Under the pieces are notes generated by a model, which was not told the origin of the DNA, ran no database searches, and saw only the letters and a list, made by a program, of their open reading frames with translations. From the NCBI GenBank assembly GCA_012840225.1, contig DULU01000001.1, positions 1-39,491 of the forward strand: 39,491 nucleotides of DNA, written 5' to 3'. The first letter of the stretch is position 1. Each line of letters starts with the position of its first letter. Made by a program: the position numbers and the translations under genes. Of the stretch, positions 23,944 through 33,121 are shown one piece after another. Source of the stretch: Bacillota bacterium. GTDB taxonomy: Bacteria; Bacillota; Limnochordia; DTU080.

Positions 23944-25230
23944 ATGAAAAAGATAGCATGGCTCATGCTGCTGTGCAGTGTAGTTCTCATCATCCCCGCT
24001 ATGGCCTTCGGCGAGACTGTGGTCACCCATCTGACTTATATCAGCCATGGACAAAACTACAACGACTGGATAATGAAGCAGGCCGAGGCCTTTAACAAGG
24101 CTAATCCCGGCATCAGAGTGGAAGTGATCATCGGTAACCAGGAAAAAATGAAGACCATGATGGCCGCCGGAGTAGCGCCTGATGTTCTCGACATGCCGGA
24201 CTTCGACTACCTCGGCCGGGAAGGCGGGCTGGTCGACATCAGGCCGTTCCTGGTCAGAGACAATCTCTGGAACTCCTTTAACCCTGCCTTGCTGAATCTC
24301 TTGATCAAGCAGAACGGCGCCATATATAATGTCCCGTTTGAACTGGGGGTCGTCGCCGTCTATTTCAACCGGGATATGTTCAACGAAGCCGGCCTAAACA
24401 CTCCCGACCGTATGGGTGCCAACTGGACCTGGGACGCCATGGTGGCTGCCGGTAAAAAACTGACCCATGACGCGGACGGCAACGGTATCCCTGAAAAATT
24501 CGGCATAGACCGGCCGTGGGGCTACTGGCGGACCGCCATTTATCAAGCCGGCGGCACCTTCTATGAATTCGACGAGGACGAGCTACCGGTGCGGAGCTTG
24601 TGGAACACCCCGGAAGTGCTGCGCGGCGTGGAGTACACCTTGAGCTTCTACAGGGAGGGCATTACCCCCCATAAATACCATTTGGCCGGCGCCTTGAACC
24701 AGGTGGATTACTATTTCTGGACCGGCAAGACCGCCATCGATGTCACCGACGGCTTGGGCATCATCGACACCTATCTCAGCCAATCCGATTTCAACTGGGA
24801 TTTTGCCTTGCAGCCTGCCGGCCCGGCCGGACCGGTGGCGGGATCTGCCGGTATGACAGGACCACTGATCCTCTCTTCCAGCAAGTGCATAAATGAAGCC
24901 TGGGAATGGGTCAAGTTCTACGCCATGGATAAGGAGCGGATGGAAGACTGGATCCGTAGCGTGGGTCGTATACCGGCTCTGGCCAACGCTCAAGCCGCCT
25001 ATGCCACCATCAAAGGTCTCACCCAGAAAAACTTCCGCGCCATCATAGAACAGGCCAATTATCCTCCCAAACCGCAATATCCTGTCGACAACTTCCTCGC
25101 ACCCCGTTTAATCAGCCTGGACCCGGTGTGGAAGGAGCAAAAATCACCGGCTATCTTCCTGCAGGAAGTGCATGAGAAAATGACCGGTTACATCGCCGAG
25201 CTGAGAGCCTCGAAAGGCGCCGCCAAATGA
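23944..25230 (+). CDS. Extracellular sugar-binding protein of an ABC transporter
   Basis: A family 1 solute-binding protein of 428 residues. The signal peptide comprises MKK, a hydrophobic run to about residue 20 and a probable signal peptidase I site after AMAFG; no lipobox Cys is obvious. The mature part has the family-typical FNKANPGIRVEV, NVPFELGVVAVYFNRDMFNEAGL and TWDAMVAAGKKLT segments. It would bind an oligosaccharide or sugar outside the membrane. It has a GGAGG site before ATG. No permease or ATPase gene accompanies it; a strong hairpin (25274-25310) and then a DUF4838 gene follow. Confidence 0.92.
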   Translation: MKKIAWLMLLCSVVLIIPAMAFGETVVTHLTYISHGQNYNDWIMKQAEAFNKANPGIRVEVIIGNQEKMKTMMAAGVAPDVLDMPDFDYLGREGGLVDIRPFLVRDNLWNSFNPALLNLLIKQNGAIYNVPFELGVVAVYFNRDMFNEAGLNTPDRMGANWTWDAMVAAGKKLTHDADGNGIPEKFGIDRPWGYWRTAIYQAGGTFYEFDEDELPVRSLWNTPEVLRGVEYTLSFYREGITPHKYHLAGALNQVDYYFWTGKTAIDVTDGLGIIDTYLSQSDFNWDFALQPAGPAGPVAGSAGMTGPLILSSSKCINEAWEWVKFYAMDKERMEDWIRSVGRIPALANAQAAYATIKGLTQKNFRAIIEQANYPPKPQYPVDNFLAPRLISLDPVWKEQKSPAIFLQEVHEKMTGYIAELRASKGAAK

Positions 25231-25273
25231 CGGTAGGATAAGGTTTATAGGTAATAGCGAAATAACGACCAGG

Positions 25274-25310
25274 CAGGCTTCCCGGATCAAGTGGGCCGGG
25301 AAGCCTGTTT
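25274..25310 (+). terminator. Strong hairpin between the solute-binding protein and DUF4838 genes
   Basis: CAGGCTTCCCGG (25274-25285) pairs perfectly with CCGGGAAGCCTG (25296-25307), a 12-bp stem with a 10-nt loop, followed by TTTG. The short T run suggests partial termination or mRNA 3' protection of the binding-protein transcript rather than a complete stop. Confidence 0.75.
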
Positions 25311-25373
25311 GCACAATAGCCCGCCGCTTTTTATAACTGCAAAACCAGAAATCGCCCAGGAGGTCACGCGGCT

Positions 25374-27434
25374 ATGAACTTGACTGTTTTCCCTCTCTCT
25401 TCATCTCCCGTGATCACTTTTGCTGCAGAGGAGTTGTGCAAATATATTAAGCAGATAACCGGCGTCACCCCAAAGGTGATATATCGGTCCGCCTATTGTC
25501 CGGCGGAAAAGGCGGAAGATAAGGAAAGCGCCGGCACCGGCACCGGCCCCTGCACCGGCCCCTGCACCGGCCACGGCACAGGCACCGGCAATTCCGGCAG
25601 CATCTGGCTTGGTCCGGCAGCATCCTTCGCCGAGGCCGGAGTGTTCCCACAGCCCGACGCCGCCGCCCACCCTCTTGACGACGCCGTCATGATCAAATCC
25701 GCCGGCCAAAGCAGCCTCCTCATCTCCGGACCAAATGAGCGCAGCGTGCTCTTTTCCGTATATGCCTATCTGGAGAGCCTGGGTTGCCGCTTCTTGCGCA
25801 TCGGTGAAGATGGAGAAGTGGTGCCAAAAAGCGTCCCGCTCAAGCTCGACGGCTATCATATTGAGGAATATCCCAGCTATCGCTACCGGGGCATTTGCAT
25901 TGAAGGCGCCGTTTCCATTGAGCATGTAAGACAGATAATCGATTACATGACCAAAAAGCGCTTCAACACCTATTTTCTACAGTTTATGAACGCCTATATA
26001 TTCTGGAGCCGCTGGTACGACAGGAAAGTGGGAAAACCGGAGATGCCGATAGAGGTGGCCGAGGAGTATACCAGGGAAGCTGTGGCCGAGGTTCAGAAGA
26101 GAGGTTTGGCCCTGCAGATGGTGGGTCATGGCTGGACATGTGAATGCCTGGGCGTGCGGGGCTTGGGCTGGCATCCCACCAGCGAGCCCGTGCCGAAAGG
26201 CAAAGAAGCCTGGCTGGCTGAACTGAACGGGCGCCGGGAGTGGTTCCACGGCATACCGATCAACACCGAATTATGTCTTTCCAATTCAGAGGCCTTTAAC
26301 GGGCTCGCCGCTTACATCGCCGATTACGCCGCCCGCCATCCCGAAGTGGATCTGCTGCACATCTGGATGTCCGACGGCGCCAACAATCGCTGCGAATGCC
26401 CGGCCTGCGCCGCCAAGTTGCCTGCGGATCAGTATGTCGAGCTGCTCAATGCGGTGGATGAACGGCTCACGGCCCTCGGCTCGCCGGTGAAACTGGTCTT
26501 TCTGGCTTATTGCGATTTGCTGTGGGCTCCCGAAAAAGCCCGCTTCAGGAATCCCGAGCGCTTCGTGCTGATGTTTGCCCCCATCTCCCGCACCTATCGC
26601 CGTTCGCTGCTGGCCGATCACTCCCCGGAGGAGGCGGAAGCGCAGGTTGAGCCTCTCCCCTATCGCCGCAACCGCAACACCTTCCCCAAAACTGCCGCCG
26701 GCAATATATATTTCCTGCGGCAGTGGCAGAAAATTTTCTCCGGCGACAGCTTCATCTTTGATTATCACCTATTGTGGAAGCATTCCATCCTGGAGCCGAC
26801 AGGCTTGTTCAACACCGGCGTATTGCACAAGGATATTCAGGATATCGTCCGGCTGGGCCTGAACGGTATGGTGAACTGCCAGGTACAGCGCTACTTCTTC
26901 CCCACCGGCGTCACCATGGAAGTGAGCGGGAAGACCCTCTGGAACAAGGATGCGGATTTTGCCCACCTTGTGGCCGACTATTTTAAAGATGCCTTTCACC
27001 CCCACGGTGATTACATTTACGAGCGGGTGAAGCGGATCAGCCGGCTGATGGACGCCGAGGTGCTCTTCATGCCGGAGTCGGCCATTGCCTCCGCCGTACC
27101 CGACGAAGATTACCAAAACCGACTGGCGGAAGCGGCCACAGAGCGAGACGCCTTGCTTCGCTTCCTGGATGCTTTGCCTCCGGCCGAACTATCTCCCGTT
27201 ACCCGAGCTTCATGCCAATACCTGCGCCATGGGATGCAACTGGCCACCATCTTCCTTCAGGGAATGCAAGGCTTGGCCGCCGGGGATATACAAAAAATGG
27301 CGGAAGCCTACCGGGAAGCGGCCGCCTATCTGCTGGCGCATGAGGAGGAACTGAACCCCGTCTGCGACGTACAGATGTGGCATCAATATATCACGGCATA
27401 TGCCGCAAATATGAGCCGCGCTGCCCGCCGCTGA
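25374..27434 (+). CDS. DUF4838-domain protein (glycoside-hydrolase-like)
   Basis: 686 residues. The N-terminal region (about 1-150) resembles the alpha-glucuronidase N-terminal-like domain (AAEELCKYIKQITG; IRIGEDGEVVPK). The central DUF4838 TIM-barrel-like part contains HIWMSDGANNRCECPACAAKL. The biochemical role of DUF4838 is not established. There is no signal peptide, so the protein is probably cytoplasmic, unusual for a carbohydrate-active protein paired with a binding protein. AGGAGG precedes ATG. A Gly/Thr/Pro/Cys simple-sequence insertion at residues about 53-76 breaks the N-terminal domain. It lies downstream of the solute-binding protein hairpin. Confidence 0.8.
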   Translation: MNLTVFPLSSSPVITFAAEELCKYIKQITGVTPKVIYRSAYCPAEKAEDKESAGTGTGPCTGPCTGHGTGTGNSGSIWLGPAASFAEAGVFPQPDAAAHPLDDAVMIKSAGQSSLLISGPNERSVLFSVYAYLESLGCRFLRIGEDGEVVPKSVPLKLDGYHIEEYPSYRYRGICIEGAVSIEHVRQIIDYMTKKRFNTYFLQFMNAYIFWSRWYDRKVGKPEMPIEVAEEYTREAVAEVQKRGLALQMVGHGWTCECLGVRGLGWHPTSEPVPKGKEAWLAELNGRREWFHGIPINTELCLSNSEAFNGLAAYIADYAARHPEVDLLHIWMSDGANNRCECPACAAKLPADQYVELLNAVDERLTALGSPVKLVFLAYCDLLWAPEKARFRNPERFVLMFAPISRTYRRSLLADHSPEEAEAQVEPLPYRRNRNTFPKTAAGNIYFLRQWQKIFSGDSFIFDYHLLWKHSILEPTGLFNTGVLHKDIQDIVRLGLNGMVNCQVQRYFFPTGVTMEVSGKTLWNKDADFAHLVADYFKDAFHPHGDYIYERVKRISRLMDAEVLFMPESAIASAVPDEDYQNRLAEAATERDALLRFLDALPPAELSPVTRASCQYLRHGMQLATIFLQGMQGLAAGDIQKMAEAYREAAAYLLAHEEELNPVCDVQMWHQYITAYAANMSRAARR
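25531..25590 (+). repeat. In-frame ACCGGC-type repeat in the DUF4838 gene
   Basis: Imperfect hexamers and dodecamers (CACCGGCACCGGCCCCTG and relatives) encode alternating Gly-Thr and Pro-Cys-Thr residues in the N-terminal domain loop. Confidence 0.8.
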
Positions 27435-27471
27435 CATAAACTATCGGGAAAATCTGATCGCCCGTGATACC

Positions 27472-27888
27472 CTACTCGCCGATGATCTTCACCAGCACTC
27501 TCTTCCGGCGACGGCCGTCGAACTCGCCGTAGAAGATTCTCTCCCAGGTGCCCAGGTCGAGGCGGCCGGCGGTGACAGCCACCACCACTTCCCGGCCCAT
27601 GATGGTCCGCTTCAGGTGGGCATCGGCGTTGTCTTCATAACCATTGTGCCTGTACAGGGAATACGGTTTTTCGGGGGCGAGCTTCTCCAGCCACACCTCG
27701 AAGTCCTGATGCAGGCCTTCTTCGTCGTCGTTGATAAAGACGCTGCTGGTGATATGCATGGCATTGCAGAGGCAGAGGCCTTCCTTTATGCCGCTTTTGC
27801 GCACACACTCCTCCACCAGAGGAGTGATGTTTATAAAGGCCCGCCGTTCCTTGGTCTGAAACCACAATTCCTCGCGGTAGCTTTTCAC
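27472..27888 (-). CDS. YjbQ/UPF0047 family protein
   Basis: About 138 residues, the full UPF0047 (YjbQ) domain; some members have thiamine-phosphate synthase activity in vitro. Motifs are [40 protein letters not shown] and [13 protein letters not shown], with the conserved His and Glu residues. GTG at 27888 is preferred because AAGGAGGG lies 6 nt before it and the resulting N-terminus matches the family; upstream starts add about 20 unconserved residues. Last gene of the minus-strand glp-like cluster, convergent with the DUF4838 gene. Confidence 0.93.
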   Translation of the reverse strand: MKSYREELWFQTKERRAFINITPLVEECVRKSGIKEGLCLCNAMHITSSVFINDDEEGLHQDFEVWLEKLAPEKPYSLYRHNGYEDNADAHLKRTIMGREVVVAVTAGRLDLGTWERIFYGEFDGRRRKRVLVKIIGE

Positions 27889-28021
27889 TGTGTACCCTCC
27901 TTCAGCAGCCATTAAGCCGCCGGCCGGCGGCCGCAAGATCACACTCAAGCTGGAGCTCGTTCCGGGAGGAACGGTGCCGGCTGCTGATTATGGTTCGCCA
28001 CGGATTATGGTTCGCAGCTGG

Positions 28022-28885
28022 TTATGATTCCACGTGCACTATTTCCGCCACACTGCGCAATATGTGCGTCGGCCCCCGGCCGCCCATCTTCCTTCTGTAA
28101 TCCTCGGCTTCTTCCCTGGTGCTGACGCCGCTTAAAACGGCCGCCGTGTCCATACCGGCTTCTATGCCCATGCGCATATCGGTTTCCAGGCGGTCGCCGG
28201 TCATCAGGCATTCGGCAGGGTCTGCTCCCAAGCGCTCGCAGGCCACCTGCAACATGAGGGCATTGGGCTTGCCGGCCACGAATTCCAGCTTTCGCCCGGT
28301 GGTAGCTTCCAGGAAAGCGATCACCCCAGCGGCGTCGGGGAGTTCGCCGCCATCCACCGGACAGGTGCGGTCGGCGTTGGTAGCCAGAAAACGGGCGCCC
28401 TTCTTCAGAGCCTGAAAGGCCGTATCCAACTTTTCATAATTAAGAGTGCGGTCGAAGGCGGCAATCACCGCATCCACCGGGCCGGCCAGAGCCTGGGCGC
28501 TGGTCAGTACCTGCAGGCCGTTTTCAGCCAGCTCGGCGAGGAGAGGCGGCTCACCGGTTACATATACCCTGGCCCCCGGCGTCTCTTTAGCCAAAAGCTG
28601 GGCCAGGACATAGGCGGAATTGATCACATCCTGCGGCGGGGTGACGATGCCGAGCTTCGTCAGCTTGCGGGCATAGGTCTCCCTTCTGTCCAAAGGTTTG
28701 TTGGAAAGAAAAACCACCCGCCGGCCTTCCCGGCGCAGGGTCTCCACCACGGCGGCGGCGCCCGGGATCAATTTGTCACCCAGGTAGATGGTACCGTCCA
28801 GATCAAAAATAAAACCTTTATATTTTTGGAATTCCTCTTTTATGGTTCCCACCGCCAACGGCGGTGCGCTTCCCTGTCTGCTCAA
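28022..28885 (-). CDS. HAD-superfamily hydrolase, subfamily IIA (NagD/AraL-like)
   Basis: A sugar-phosphate or glycerol-phosphate phosphatase type. Motif I is FIFDLDGTIYLGD, motif II is VVFLSNKP and motif III/IV is the GKPNALML Lys with MTGDRLETDMRMGIEAGM. A C2 cap lies between about 95 and 200. 287 residues; the TTG start at 28885 is uncertain, and GTG at 28852 is possible. In B. subtilis, AraL (same family) dephosphorylates sugar phosphates. The location behind the glpA/glpB-like genes suggests glycerol phosphate or dihydroxyacetone phosphate handling (inference). Confidence 0.9.
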   Translation of the reverse strand: MSRQGSAPPLAVGTIKEEFQKYKGFIFDLDGTIYLGDKLIPGAAAVVETLRREGRRVVFLSNKPLDRRETYARKLTKLGIVTPPQDVINSAYVLAQLLAKETPGARVYVTGEPPLLAELAENGLQVLTSAQALAGPVDAVIAAFDRTLNYEKLDTAFQALKKGARFLATNADRTCPVDGGELPDAAGVIAFLEATTGRKLEFVAGKPNALMLQVACERLGADPAECLMTGDRLETDMRMGIEAGMDTAAVLSGVSTREEAEDYRRKMGGRGPTHILRSVAEIVHVES

Positions 28886-28985
28886 CTCCAGATCAACCTT
28901 TCAATGTGTAAACTGCCGGGCGTTCGGGGCGACAAGTGTCCCCTGCCATTTGTTCAGTGTCCAAGCGTTCAGTGGGGGCAAGTTC

Positions 28986-29357
28986 TCAGGAAGTCGCCAC
29001 ATGGCGGGTGGCCACCACATTGATGCCGTCGCTGGTGGCTCCGGGCAAAACCACCTGACCTATCCGCACCGGCGCCTGCACCACCATATTCTGTAACTTT
29101 TGGCAGATCACCGGCACTTCACTTTTGCGCACGGGTTTTTCCGATTTCACCGGCAGTCGGGCAATGTTTTGACCACCGGCCAATGTCACCGTGGTGGTCA
29201 CCACCCGGCGGGGATCAGTATGCTCCTTTTCAGCGAAATCCCGGCCCCGCCGGCAAGCGAAGCCCGTGATATCTTTGATCTGTTCGCCTTCATGCTCCAC
29301 CGTCAGCCGGCAGCCAATCGGACAGCCGATGCATAAATAATTGGTTACCTCGCTCAT
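28986..29357 (-). CDS. DUF1667 protein (glp-type Cys-rich oxidoreductase subunit)
   Basis: 123 residues. N-terminal CIGCPIGCRL (C-x2-C-x3-C) and a further Cys in GFACRRG suggest an Fe-S or Zn site. DUF1667 proteins regularly follow glpA- and glpB-like genes in Firmicutes and are thought to be a small electron-transfer subunit, playing the role of GlpC's cluster part. GGAGGAG precedes ATG with 8-nt spacing. It lies 45 nt after the FAD oxidoreductase gene. Confidence 0.9.
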   Translation of the reverse strand: MSEVTNYLCIGCPIGCRLTVEHEGEQIKDITGFACRRGRDFAEKEHTDPRRVVTTTVTLAGGQNIARLPVKSEKPVRKSEVPVICQKLQNMVVQAPVRIGQVVLPGATSDGINVVATRHVATS

Positions 29358-29402
29358 CCGAATTCTCCTCCATTCAACTGTCCATCCACCTGCTTGTCGC
29401 CT

Positions 29403-30647
29403 TTATTCCGATAAATAGACAGTCAGATCGCCGTCGGGAAATTCCGCCAACACTTCCGGTTTGATGGTCACCCTGACGGTCTCCGCCGGAAAAGCATAGC
29501 GCAGCCGGCGCTCGAACACCTCGCCGAAATGCAGGCGGCAGTTTTCCATCGGCTGCCTGACCCGGAGATATATCACCTGTTCCCTTTCCACCCGGTTGGA
29601 GAGGGTATGCGGCACGCAGCTGGCGATGCCCGGCCCCCGCACCAGGCGGATGGTGTCCGGGCGGCGACCGTCGACGGCACCGGCTGCATACCAGCCCGCC
29701 ACCATCGCCTCCTCAGTCACATAGTCCACCAGGTCGTGGATGTGCAGCACATTGCCGCAGGCATAGATGCCCGGCACGGTGGTTTCCATGGTGCTGCTCA
29801 CCACCGGCCCGCCGGTGGCGGGATCGAGTGCGAGGCCGGTCTGCAGCGAGAGTTCGTTTTCCGGGATCAAGCCCACAGCTAAAAGGAGAGTGTCGCAGGA
29901 GATAAAGCGCCCCTTGGCGCCGGGCACCGGCTGCAGGCGGCTGTCTACGGGAGTGACGGTAACCCCTTCCACCCGGTCCCGGCCATGCACCCAGGAGACG
30001 GTGGTGGAAAGATGAAGGGGAATATCATAATCGTGGAGGCATTGGACTATGTTGCGGTTCAGGCCGCCGGGATGGGGCATGATCTCATAAACCCCTTCCA
30101 CCTCCACCCCCTCCAGGGTCAGCCGGCGGGCCATGATCAGGCCGATATCTCCCGAGCCGAGGATGACGGCTCGCCGCCCCGGCAGAAAACCCATGATATT
30201 AACCAGTTTCTGCGCCAGTCCGGCAGTCATCACCCCAGCCGGACGGGTGCCGGGAGTATGGATGGCCGGGCGGGTGCGCTCCCTGGCCCCCATGGCCAGC
30301 ACTACCGCCTTGCACTCCCAAACCTGCATGCCGTGGGCCGGCGAGAGAGTCCTCACCCGGCGGTCGGCGTCGATACCCAGCACAAAGGTTTCCGTCATGA
30401 TTTCCACCCCGGCCGCTCGGGCCTGATCGAGAAACCTCTGGGCATATTCCGGGCCGGTGAGTTCTTCCTTAAAATGATGTAAGCCGAAGCCGGCATGAAT
30501 GCACTGCCAGAGGATGCCACCCGCTTCCTTTTCTCTGTCGAAAAGCACCACCCGGGCGGCTCCACCTTCCTTGGCTCCCAGCGCCGCCGCCAATCCTGCC
30601 GGTCCGCCGCCCACTACCGCCACATCACATGCGCATGTGGTTTGCAC
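29403..30647 (-). CDS. FAD-dependent NAD(P)/FAD oxidoreductase (GlpB-like partner)
   Basis: A pyridine-nucleotide-disulfide-oxidoreductase fold. FAD motif [13 protein letters not shown] at the N-terminus, NAD motif [15 protein letters not shown] in the middle, and a [19 protein letters not shown] flavin-contact segment. 414 residues. The GTG start at 30647 has GGAGAG 7 nt upstream and overlaps the end of the glpA-like gene by 23 nt, so the two are translationally coupled. With the GlpA-like and DUF1667 proteins it likely forms a three-subunit anaerobic glycerol-3-phosphate dehydrogenase complex. Confidence 0.92.
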   Translation of the reverse strand: MQTTCACDVAVVGGGPAGLAAALGAKEGGAARVVLFDREKEAGGILWQCIHAGFGLHHFKEELTGPEYAQRFLDQARAAGVEIMTETFVLGIDADRRVRTLSPAHGMQVWECKAVVLAMGARERTRPAIHTPGTRPAGVMTAGLAQKLVNIMGFLPGRRAVILGSGDIGLIMARRLTLEGVEVEGVYEIMPHPGGLNRNIVQCLHDYDIPLHLSTTVSWVHGRDRVEGVTVTPVDSRLQPVPGAKGRFISCDTLLLAVGLIPENELSLQTGLALDPATGGPVVSSTMETTVPGIYACGNVLHIHDLVDYVTEEAMVAGWYAAGAVDGRRPDTIRLVRGPGIASCVPHTLSNRVEREQVIYLRVRQPMENCRLHFGEVFERRLRYAFPAETVRVTIKPEVLAEFPDGDLTVYLSE

Positions 30648-32193
30648 TGCTCATCTCTCCTTCCGCGCCTTGATCGCCGACCGGCACCGGCCGCCCGGTC
30701 ACTATCCAGGAGCCGCCGCCCCTTTTGGTGATGGCGGTCATTGGTATCCCGAGTTCCCTGGACAATAGCTCCATGCACCTCGTCGTGCAAAAACCGCCCT
30801 GACAGCGGCCCATGCCCGCCCTGGTGCGGAACTTCAGGCCGTCCAGGGTGCGGGCCCCGGCTTTGATGGCCGCCACTATTTCCCCTTCGGTCACATTTTC
30901 ACAGCGGCAGACGATGCACCGGTATTCCGGGTGGGCAGCGGCGAGGGCGGCTTGTTCCTCGGGTGAAAGCTGCCCGAAGCGGACCGGAGGCGGCAGTGTG
31001 GGCCGGAAATCGTCCTTTTCCGTCAGGCGTAACCCTTCGTCCTCAAGGAGAGAAGCTACCATCCTGGCGATGGCCGGCGCCGCCGTCAGGCCGGGCGACT
31101 GGATGCCGGCCACCTGCACAAAACGGCCTATAGGAGCTGTCTCAATGATGAAATCTTCGCCCTCGGCCACAGTGCGCAAGCCGGCAAACTGGGCGATGCA
31201 ATCTCTCGGGGAGATAGCCGGCACCAATTTCTGCACGAAGGCAAAAACCTCGGAAAAACCATCAAAGGTGGTGGCCCGGTCGTCGCTATGCCGGGTTTCA
31301 TGGGCTGTGGGTCCTACCATGATGGTGCCGTCGCAAGTGGGGATCACCAAAATCCCCTTGGAGGTGGGGGTCGGGCAGGGGAAGATGGTGCGCTTGACGA
31401 TGCCGACCAAACGCTTGTCGAGCAAATATTCCTCGCCCTTGCGCCAGATGATGGGCGGCAGGGCGGCACCGGCCATGGCCGCCACCTGGGCGACGGCAGT
31501 CCCGGCGGCATTCACCACATAGCGGGCGACCACTTCCCTTACTCTTACTCTTTCCGCTTCCCCTTCCCCGCCTTGGCGGCGGGCCCGGATGACGAACAAG
31601 GGACCATTTCCTGTATCCCCGTTCCCGTCTACGTCTCTGTCCTCCACCTTGGTGATGGAGACCACTTCATGCTCGAGGAGAAGCTCTGCCCCGTTCATGG
31701 CGGCGTTTTGCGCCAGGGTGAAGCAGGCTTCATACGGATTGACCACCCCGGAGGTCGGGGCATATAAAGCCACTTCGATAGCCGGATGGAGGTTGGGCTC
31801 TTCCCGGCGAATCGTTTCCTTGTCCCAAAAGGCGAGGCCCGGAACGCCTCTGGCTTCTCCCTGCTCTTTGAGCTGCTGCAACACCGGCAGATCCTCAGGC
31901 CTGAGAGCCACGGTTAACTCGCCGCAGCGGCGAAAACCAAAGCCCAGCTCGGCCGCCAGCTGATCCCACATCTGGTTGCCTTCCCATTCCAGGCGGCCTT
32001 TAAGCGTCCCGGCGGCTCCATGGTGGCCGGCGTGTATGATACCGCTGTTGGACTTGCTGGTACCGAAACCCACCTCAGCTTCCTTTTCCAGCAGCACGAG
32101 ACGCAGGCGGTACCGGCTGAGCTCCCTCAAGATGGCACAGCCGACCACCCCGCCTCCGATCACCGCCACATCATAAACCTTCTGCCTAGTCAA
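30625..32193 (-). CDS. GlpA-like FAD-dependent glycerol-3-phosphate dehydrogenase with BFD-type [2Fe-2S] domain
   Basis: The N-terminal DAO domain has FAD motif [14 protein letters not shown] and [16 protein letters not shown]; the C-terminal BFD-like domain has [11 protein letters not shown] and [10 protein letters not shown] (four Cys). It oxidises glycerol 3-phosphate to DHAP (family role). 522 residues; TTG start at 32193 with a weak site. Two Asp/Gly-rich and Arg/Glu-rich loops (nt about 31550-31650) look like simple-sequence insertions. The leader upstream holds a promoter and an intrinsic terminator, consistent with GlpP antitermination. The substrate could be another 2-hydroxy- or glycerol-phosphate compound. 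Confidence 0.9.
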   Translation of the reverse strand: MTRQKVYDVAVIGGGVVGCAILRELSRYRLRLVLLEKEAEVGFGTSKSNSGIIHAGHHGAAGTLKGRLEWEGNQMWDQLAAELGFGFRRCGELTVALRPEDLPVLQQLKEQGEARGVPGLAFWDKETIRREEPNLHPAIEVALYAPTSGVVNPYEACFTLAQNAAMNGAELLLEHEVVSITKVEDRDVDGNGDTGNGPLFVIRARRQGGEGEAERVRVREVVARYVVNAAGTAVAQVAAMAGAALPPIIWRKGEEYLLDKRLVGIVKRTIFPCPTPTSKGILVIPTCDGTIMVGPTAHETRHSDDRATTFDGFSEVFAFVQKLVPAISPRDCIAQFAGLRTVAEGEDFIIETAPIGRFVQVAGIQSPGLTAAPAIARMVASLLEDEGLRLTEKDDFRPTLPPPVRFGQLSPEEQAALAAAHPEYRCIVCRCENVTEGEIVAAIKAGARTLDGLKFRTRAGMGRCQGGFCTTRCMELLSRELGIPMTAITKRGGGSWIVTGRPVPVGDQGAEGEMSSANHMRM

Positions 32194-32228
32194 TAGCCAT
32201 CACCACGCCTTTATCGCCTCATTGTTCC

Positions 32229-32275
32229 GCAAAAAAATAAAGAGAGCCCCCAGCATTAGCGGGGGAACTCTCTCT
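32229..32275 (-). terminator. Leader terminator ahead of glpA (predicted GlpP-controlled)
   Basis: On the minus strand AGAGAG-TT-CCCCC pairs with GGGGG-C-TCTCT around a 9-nt loop, followed by TTATTTTTTT. It lies between the promoter (32350-32323) and the glpA-like start at 32193, inside the leader. In B. subtilis GlpP plus glycerol 3-phosphate prevents termination in the glpD leader, so this is likely the same logic. An ATTAG just before the hairpin can pair with CTAAT in its loop, a possible antiterminator stem (inference). Confidence 0.85.
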
Positions 32276-32322
32276 AATACGCTCGCTCCCTGTGGTTACC
32301 ATATTTCGTTGTCCAAATACAG

Positions 32323-32350
32323 ATTATGCCTCCGGCCTACCACTTGTCAA
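32323..32350 (-). promoter_or_regulatory. Sigma-A-type promoter for the glpA leader
   Basis: Minus strand: TTGACA (32350-32345), 16-bp spacer, CATAAT (32328-32323), overlapping the last codons of glpP. Transcription would start near 32316 and yield a leader of about 120 nt containing the terminator at 32275-32229. It explains why glpP and glpA need not share a transcript. Confidence 0.75.
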
Positions 32351-33113
32351 GGGCGGTCGCATCCCGGGGTGGCCGGGCGGTTGGGGTGGCCGGGGTGGCC
32401 GGGGTGGCCGAGGTGACAGGGGTGGCCGGAGAGCGGGAAGGGGGCGTGTGGCCGGGTGGCATGCTTTGATCGGGGGGCACGGGTCGCCTCCTTCGGCCTT
32501 TCACCGGCTGCTTCCAGACGCTCGGCCGGCTGGCGGAGACAGCCACCACCGGGGTTTTAAGTATGGTGCGCACCATCTCCTGGTTTTCCAGCAGTCCGCC
32601 GGCGATCACCGGCGGCAGGCGATCAAAGGGCAGACGATGGGCGATGGCCGGAATGACCAGAGCAGGAAGGATCTCCAAAGCATCCGGGGCAGCTGAATGC
32701 ACCGTCTCCAACCCGGTCTTCAGGGCTTCCGAATCCACGGCAAACACCCGCAGGATGGTGATCAGCCCCTCTTTCTTCCCGGCTTTGATCAAGGCGCTGC
32801 GGGTGGTGAGAATCCCGTTGATGCCGATTTCGCTGGCCAGATAGCGCAACCCCTCATTGTCTTTGCCGATCCCGGTCAAGAGATCAATGTGTGCAAAAAG
32901 CAGGGCCCGATCGGGCCCATTATGCTCCTGGTTATATTGCACCGCCTCCCGCAGGCTGAAAATGCTGCCTGTCAGGATAAAGATGATCTGCGCTCCCTGG
33001 TCGACCGCCATCTTCAGATCGACCCGGCTCTTCACACCGGGAATGACCGGTGTCTCCTGCAGCCGCTCCACAAATTGCTTCCGTGCCTTTTCCATCCTGT
33101 CCGGTGTCTCCAT
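32337..33113 (-). CDS. glpP: GlpP glycerol-3-phosphate-responsive antiterminator
   Basis: An RNA-binding TIM-barrel antiterminator activated by glycerol 3-phosphate. The recognised run includes NGPDRALLFAHIDLLTGIGKD, ASEIGINGILTTRSALI and LPALVIPAIAHRLP. The core (about residues 1-195) is normal; residues after about 205 form an Arg/Pro/Ala/Thr tail encoded by 9-bp repeats, absent from typical GlpP. The ATG lies 8 nt after the stop of the enolase-superfamily gene, with AAAGG spaced 11 nt, so the two are coupled. Its likely target is the terminator at 32229-32275. Confidence 0.93.
   Translation of the reverse strand: METPDRMEKARKQFVERLQETPVIPGVKSRVDLKMAVDQGAQIIFILTGSIFSLREAVQYNQEHNGPDRALLFAHIDLLTGIGKDNEGLRYLASEIGINGILTTRSALIKAGKKEGLITILRVFAVDSEALKTGLETVHSAAPDALEILPALVIPAIAHRLPFDRLPPVIAGGLLENQEMVRTILKTPVVAVSASRPSVWKQPVKGRRRRPVPPDQSMPPGHTPPSRSPATPVTSATPATPATPTARPPRDATALDKW
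32383..32427 (+). repeat. 9-bp tandem repeats at the 3' end of glpP
   Basis: Five units of GGGGTGGCC (one degenerate, GAGGTGACA) encode an Ala-Thr-Pro repeat in the GlpP tail on the minus strand. Confidence 0.85.
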
Positions 33114-33121
33114 CTTGTTCT

